Shown here piece after piece: positions 5,767-6,150 of a DNA stretch of 6,150 nucleotides; within the stretch, counting starts at the first letter, position 1; each line of letters opens with the position of its first letter. A program made the position numbers and the translations under genes. The notes under the pieces are model-generated. The model had not been told where the DNA came from. It worked only from the letters and a program-made list of their open reading frames with translations, and did not search any database. Source of the DNA: Streptosporangiaceae bacterium (GTDB lineage Bacteria; Actinomycetota; Actinomycetes; Streptosporangiales; Streptosporangiaceae); assembly GCA_030038715.1 (NCBI GenBank), contig JASHSO010000458.1, positions 1 to 6,150 on the forward strand, written 5' to 3'.

Positions 5767-6150
5767 GTGACGGAGAGCCCTGCGTTGGGGAACGGCCAGC
5801 TGCCAGGCAAGGATGCGGTAGGGCTGGTGATCGGAACGGTGGCGGCCACGCCGCTGCGGTTCTCGGTGGCGATCAGCCCGGAGCAGTACCTGCAGCTCGA
5901 CGATGTCGTCGTGACTCGGCGACAGCTTCCGGGCCAACCGCCAGTCCAGGTCTCCGGCGTGGTCACCAACGTGGCGGCGGTGCACGAGGGCGCACGATTC
6001 GCTTCGGATGTGTTCCTCATCGAGCGGGGCGCGCTCCCCGCCGAGATCGCCGAGGTCGCCGAGGTCGCCGTCACCAGGGTCGAGCCCGAGGTGTACGTGC
6101 CGCCGCTGCCCGGCGCCGCGGTCGCCAGGGCCACCGGCATCCAGCGCGAC
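5767..6150 (+). CDS. herA: HerA-like ATPase/translocase, N-terminal HAS-barrel part (runs off right edge)
   Basis: The frame is open to the end of the window, giving 128 residues without a stop. Residues ~17-112 match the HAS-barrel that precedes the motor in HerA proteins: VGLVIGTVAATPLRFSVAIS (18-37), YLQLDDVVV (41-49), GVVTNVAAVHEGARFASDVF (64-83), LIERGALPAEI (84-94) and VTRVEPEVYVPPLPG (102-116). HerA forms hexameric rings that translocate on double-stranded DNA. Archaeal versions work with the nuclease NurA in end resection; bacterial ones often sit in defence operons with nuclease, SIR2 or DUF4297-type partners. The FtsK-like ATPase domain with Walker A and B lies beyond the window, so activity cannot be judged. 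Three nine-base units at 6040-6066 encode (I/V)-A-E steps without changing the expected domain length. The gene follows the breakpoint debris and is the first intact-looking gene on that side. Confidence 0.9.
   Translation, partial: MTESPALGNGQLPGKDAVGLVIGTVAATPLRFSVAISPEQYLQLDDVVVTRRQLPGQPPVQVSGVVTNVAAVHEGARFASDVFLIERGALPAEIAEVAEVAVTRVEPEVYVPPLPGAAVARATGIQRD

Noticed and set aside
5503..5985. A 160-codon minus-strand frame opposite the HerA start and the breakpoint region
   Set aside because: It is antisense to the well-supported HerA HAS-barrel, and its sequence is rich in His and Arg with no recognisable family.
6040..6066. Three nine-base near-repeats in the HerA HAS-barrel as a microsatellite-type expansion
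   Set aside because: The encoded stretch has the length expected for the family at this position, so there is no sign of expansion.
5763..6140. A 125-codon minus-strand frame across the HerA fragment
   Set aside because: It is a Ser/Thr/Ala-rich shadow of the HerA reading frame.
1..6150. CRISPR array, tRNA or rRNA gene, or complete insertion sequence
   Set aside because: I saw no regularly spaced repeats, no tRNA-like cloverleaf and no transposase motifs with terminal inverted repeats, despite the rearranged central strip.

Overview
The sequence is uniformly GC-rich, with GTG and TTG starts and strongly G/C-ending codons. The encoded families (XRE/HipA pair, SNF2 helicase, HerA, TM0106-type nuclease-helicase) resemble actinobacterial versions. 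I read it as a chromosomal accessory segment of a high-GC actinobacterium; the species cannot be told from this window.

Layout, left to right. (1) Positions 1-176, minus strand: the first 58 codons of a gene leaving the window on the left, resembling the N-terminus of DUF2075/COG3410 ATPases. (2) Positions 177-422: a divergent intergenic region with several inverted repeats. (3) Positions 423-3977, plus strand: one large intact gene of 1184 codons. It encodes a Cas4/RecB-like nuclease with a four-cysteine signature, a DnaQ/RNase H-like exonuclease domain, and a complete Upf1/DNA2-like SF1 helicase. (4) Positions 4131-4737, minus strand: a hipB-hipA toxin-antitoxin operon. hipB is intact, but hipA has lost about 300 central codons. 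(5) Positions 4738-4860: an AT-rich hipB promoter with an imperfect palindrome. (6) Positions 4861-5502, minus strand: the C-terminal helicase lobe of an SNF2 protein, cut off sharply at its 5' side. (7) Positions 5503-5658, plus strand: the coding-like 3' end of an unidentified gene that begins at that same breakpoint. (8) Positions 5767-6150, plus strand: the N-terminal HAS-barrel of a HerA-type ATPase that runs off the right edge and has no in-window stop.

The surviving genes encode DNA end-processing and translocation enzymes (nuclease-helicase, HerA and, if the family call is right, a DUF2075 ATPase). Between them lies a strip of gene wreckage with two independent deletion scars. This fits a defence or mobile-DNA island that has been rearranged. 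The sequence does not show that these genes form one system: they are divergent or separately promoted, and both edge genes are incomplete. The best leads are the two breakpoints, the orphan antitoxin with its candidate operator, the codon-usage break inside the nuclease-helicase, and whatever follows HerA outside the window.
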